A stretch of DNA of 64,000 bases from Branchiostoma floridae (taxonomy: Eukaryota > Chordata > Leptocardii > Amphioxiformes > Branchiostomatidae), in assembly GCF_000003815.2 (NCBI RefSeq), contig NW_023365776.1:1-64000 (forward strand), written 5' to 3'. Both the position numbers and the translations under genes were made by a program. Below, piece by piece: positions 61,791 to 64,000 of this stretch; position 1 is the first letter of the stretch, and every line of letters starts with the position of its first letter. The notes under the pieces are model-generated. The model was given only the letters and a program-made list of their open reading frames with translations, had not been told where the DNA came from and ran no database searches.

Positions 61791-62815
61791 AATGTGACGT
61801 TAGCATATCAAGGATTCGAGCTTGCGACTAGTAGGCTACTTCAGTGATTTGGATACGAATTTCGATATTCAACCAAAACACACGTCTGCTAAACAAATAG
61901 AAGTACTTAATCATTTGTAAGTACCTTGTATCCTAACAGCTGTATATTATCGTTGCATATTCTTGTTGTGAAATGNNNNNNNNNNNNNNNNNNNNNNNNN
62001 NNNNNNNNNNNNNNNNNNNNNNNNNNNNNNNNNNNNNNNNNNNNNNNNNNNNNNNNNNNNNNNNNNNNNNNNNNNGTCAGGCCACTCCCATGATCTATCT
62101 ATTACAAGTACAGCTTTGTAACAAATTGTACCCGGAGATCCACTTGTGCGCACATTGAATCCCCTGGGGTATACAATCGACCTTATGCGTATTCATGACA
62201 TCGGACATTTGGACAAGTACGCAAAACTATTAATCAAATTACAACTTCACGGCCACAGCCGTCGTTGGGCCCGACAAACGTATCTTTGGTACGGCTAGAG
62301 CTCAAATAGAAGAGAAAAAAAAAATTGGTGTGAGGAACTGTCATAAAATTAGTTTATGCTAGAAAAGAATTTGCCTAGGAGTTGCAGACGCGATTAAGAT
62401 TTATCTCTTAAATGCGAATAGCGGCGAAGTGAAGTCGTAGCTACGGCGTGTATATTATGACATATGTGAACCATACGACATGACAAATTATAGAGCAAGG
62501 AAATTTTGTCATGCTAAAGCTGGGTGGGTTGGGCGGAAAATTTTCAGAGCAAAAGTCTGTGTGCTTTCACCTCGGGGTCTGTTGGTGTAATGACCCTTTC
62601 AGGAATTCGTGCCGCCGCGTCCTGTCAGCACCCGGACCACATACGGAGTTTGTCGGTACCAAACAAAAGGATGTTTTTGGTATTAATTAGCACGGCGGCA
62701 TCGCCACGGCCTGGCTTTGCTCGTCCAAGCTTATCGCCTAATTACAAAGGGCGCCGCGAGGAGCAACACTATAGTCATTTATGTCGGCTCATATTCATTC
62801 CTTTCAAAACATTAT
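61791..62815. other. Intergenic stretch containing an assembly gap
   Basis: No gene recognised on either side of the N run at 61976-62075. Confidence 0.45.
61976..62075. other. Assembly gap (100 N)
   Basis: A run of exactly 100 N. Confidence 0.99.
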
Positions 62816-63140
62816 TTTTGCTCCGCAAAAATGTGTTTTACAATCCATGAATTTTCTACCGACACCAAGAAAATAAAGATGTGGTCAGAGACGAAATCAG
62901 GTTTGGCGGAACATAACAATTTATTCCTCAAACGGGAAATCAATCGAATATGTGTATCAGTTTGAGATACCCACGAAGCAATAACACAAATGACGTCAAC
63001 AGGTTTTGGGGGTAATCCCCATGGGAATACACAGCACGTCAATCAGCTAATGGTCCAATTACATCAATATTATGACATTGTCAAACATGAGAAAATACAA
63101 ACAAAATTGTTTACATGGTAAAACTTACAAATCTAACCAC
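62816..63140. repeat. 325-bp near-identical duplicated segment, copy 2
   Basis: See copy 1 at 55776-56100: one difference in 325 bases, same orientation, with unrelated flanks on both sides. Confidence 0.93.
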
Positions 63141-64000
63141 CATACAGCTCACCAACTGTGAGCAACCAAGACGCCCAAGAAGGCGCGAAATGCGACAAGG
63201 CTAACTCACACGATGCCTCCACCATGATCTAGAATACATGAAGGTCCGGTATAGGTAGGGTTTAGCGGGATTAATGCCCCCAAAACGCTTTTGTACTACT
63301 GCAAGTTACCGAAATCATCCAGATGGAGTCCGCAACGAAATTAGGTTCTTTCTGCCACAATTTTGTTCGGTACCATATGTGGACCGACGGAGCTGAGTCG
63401 AAATTATGAACGGGAATGTGGGAGGAAGTCGGGCATGTTACGGGGAGACTTCGGTCAGAACCACCTTCCAAACAGATTAAATTTAAAAAACTGTGACATG
63501 CCAAGGCTACTAAATTACATGCAATGTCTTCTGGAACCCATTTGCAAAATTTTCACAGATGTCGTTGTACCCTAGCTCTACGTAGCAATGTGAACACGCG
63601 TTTGCTGCTAGATAGAGAGCACGGTAGATTTTGCGATATTACAAATCGGTACGCCGTGACATTTGAATTGTCGTGTAAGAAACCCGAAAGTTTGGACGAA
63701 ATGCTCGTCCGGGGACTGCCGTTGTACGACGCAGAACAAGGAAACCCAACCGGGAAACTAAAGAGTACCCCATAAGAACAAATTATGTTCGAGATTGGGG
63801 TATTCCTAAAAGGACAAGTAACAAGATAAAAAGTAGGGCGGCTCACCGTAGAGTTTGAGTTGAGTTCAGACGGGTGCCTGTCCGGTAACTAATGAAAGGT
63901 TCGACTAGACGTGCGACGTTGACGGGTAGGTCACCTCGATAGGCTGATGACAGGCCAAGTTCAGGAAGAAAAGGGGGTCCAGTGGGTACGTGGCTTACTG
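63141..64000. other. Right-edge stretch, no gene recognised
   Basis: Short open frames on both strands without a recognisable domain or supporting splice sites. Confidence 0.4.

Overview
The window looks like invertebrate-chordate genomic DNA, most probably amphioxus (Branchiostoma). The reasons are short exons with GT/AG introns, deuterostome-type proteins, an innate-immune receptor of the kind expanded in lancelets, tRNA-derived SINE remnants and a very dense population of small inverted-repeat transposons. The species call is inference; the gene calls come from splicing and conserved motifs read in the sequence. Three runs of exactly 100 N are assembly gaps.

Layout. 1-1112 is a 214-bp satellite array. 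2059-4455 (+) is a three-exon NHL-repeat protein, followed by a lone candidate first exon with two GVYEN motifs (5245-5524). 5.7-14 kb is a repeat field holding tandem and dispersed repeats, a hAT-like MITE and a LINE reverse-transcriptase remnant. 14242-23954 (+) is a complete six-exon ARMT1/DUF89 gene (437 aa), with a 23-bp minisatellite and several MITEs in its introns. 27.8-28.5 kb holds a GT microsatellite and a second hAT-like MITE. 29607-32018 (+) is an uninterrupted copper amine oxidase with an N-terminal membrane anchor. 33270-33691 is a third hAT-like element. 36993-49533 (-) is a thirteen-exon SLC2A/GLUT sugar transporter (558 aa) whose introns are full of MITEs. 51351-52401 (-) is a 5'-truncated LINE with a YADD motif. 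53734-55099 (+) is a two-exon gene for a membrane LRR protein with a cytoplasmic CARD. The rest, to 64 kb, is repeats: a hairpin tandem array, a 325-bp near-identical duplication and GC-rich dispersed elements.

The genes do not form a pathway; they are ordinary neighbours in an animal genome. The most notable items are the LRR-TM-CARD receptor, whose two exons join in matching phase; a GLUT with a separate exon adding a cysteine-bearing outer loop; three MITEs with target-site duplications of about 8 bp; and a tandem array in which each unit is itself a potential hairpin.

Exon boundaries were set by hand from splice consensus, reading phase and family similarity. UTRs, promoters and transcription starts were not resolved.
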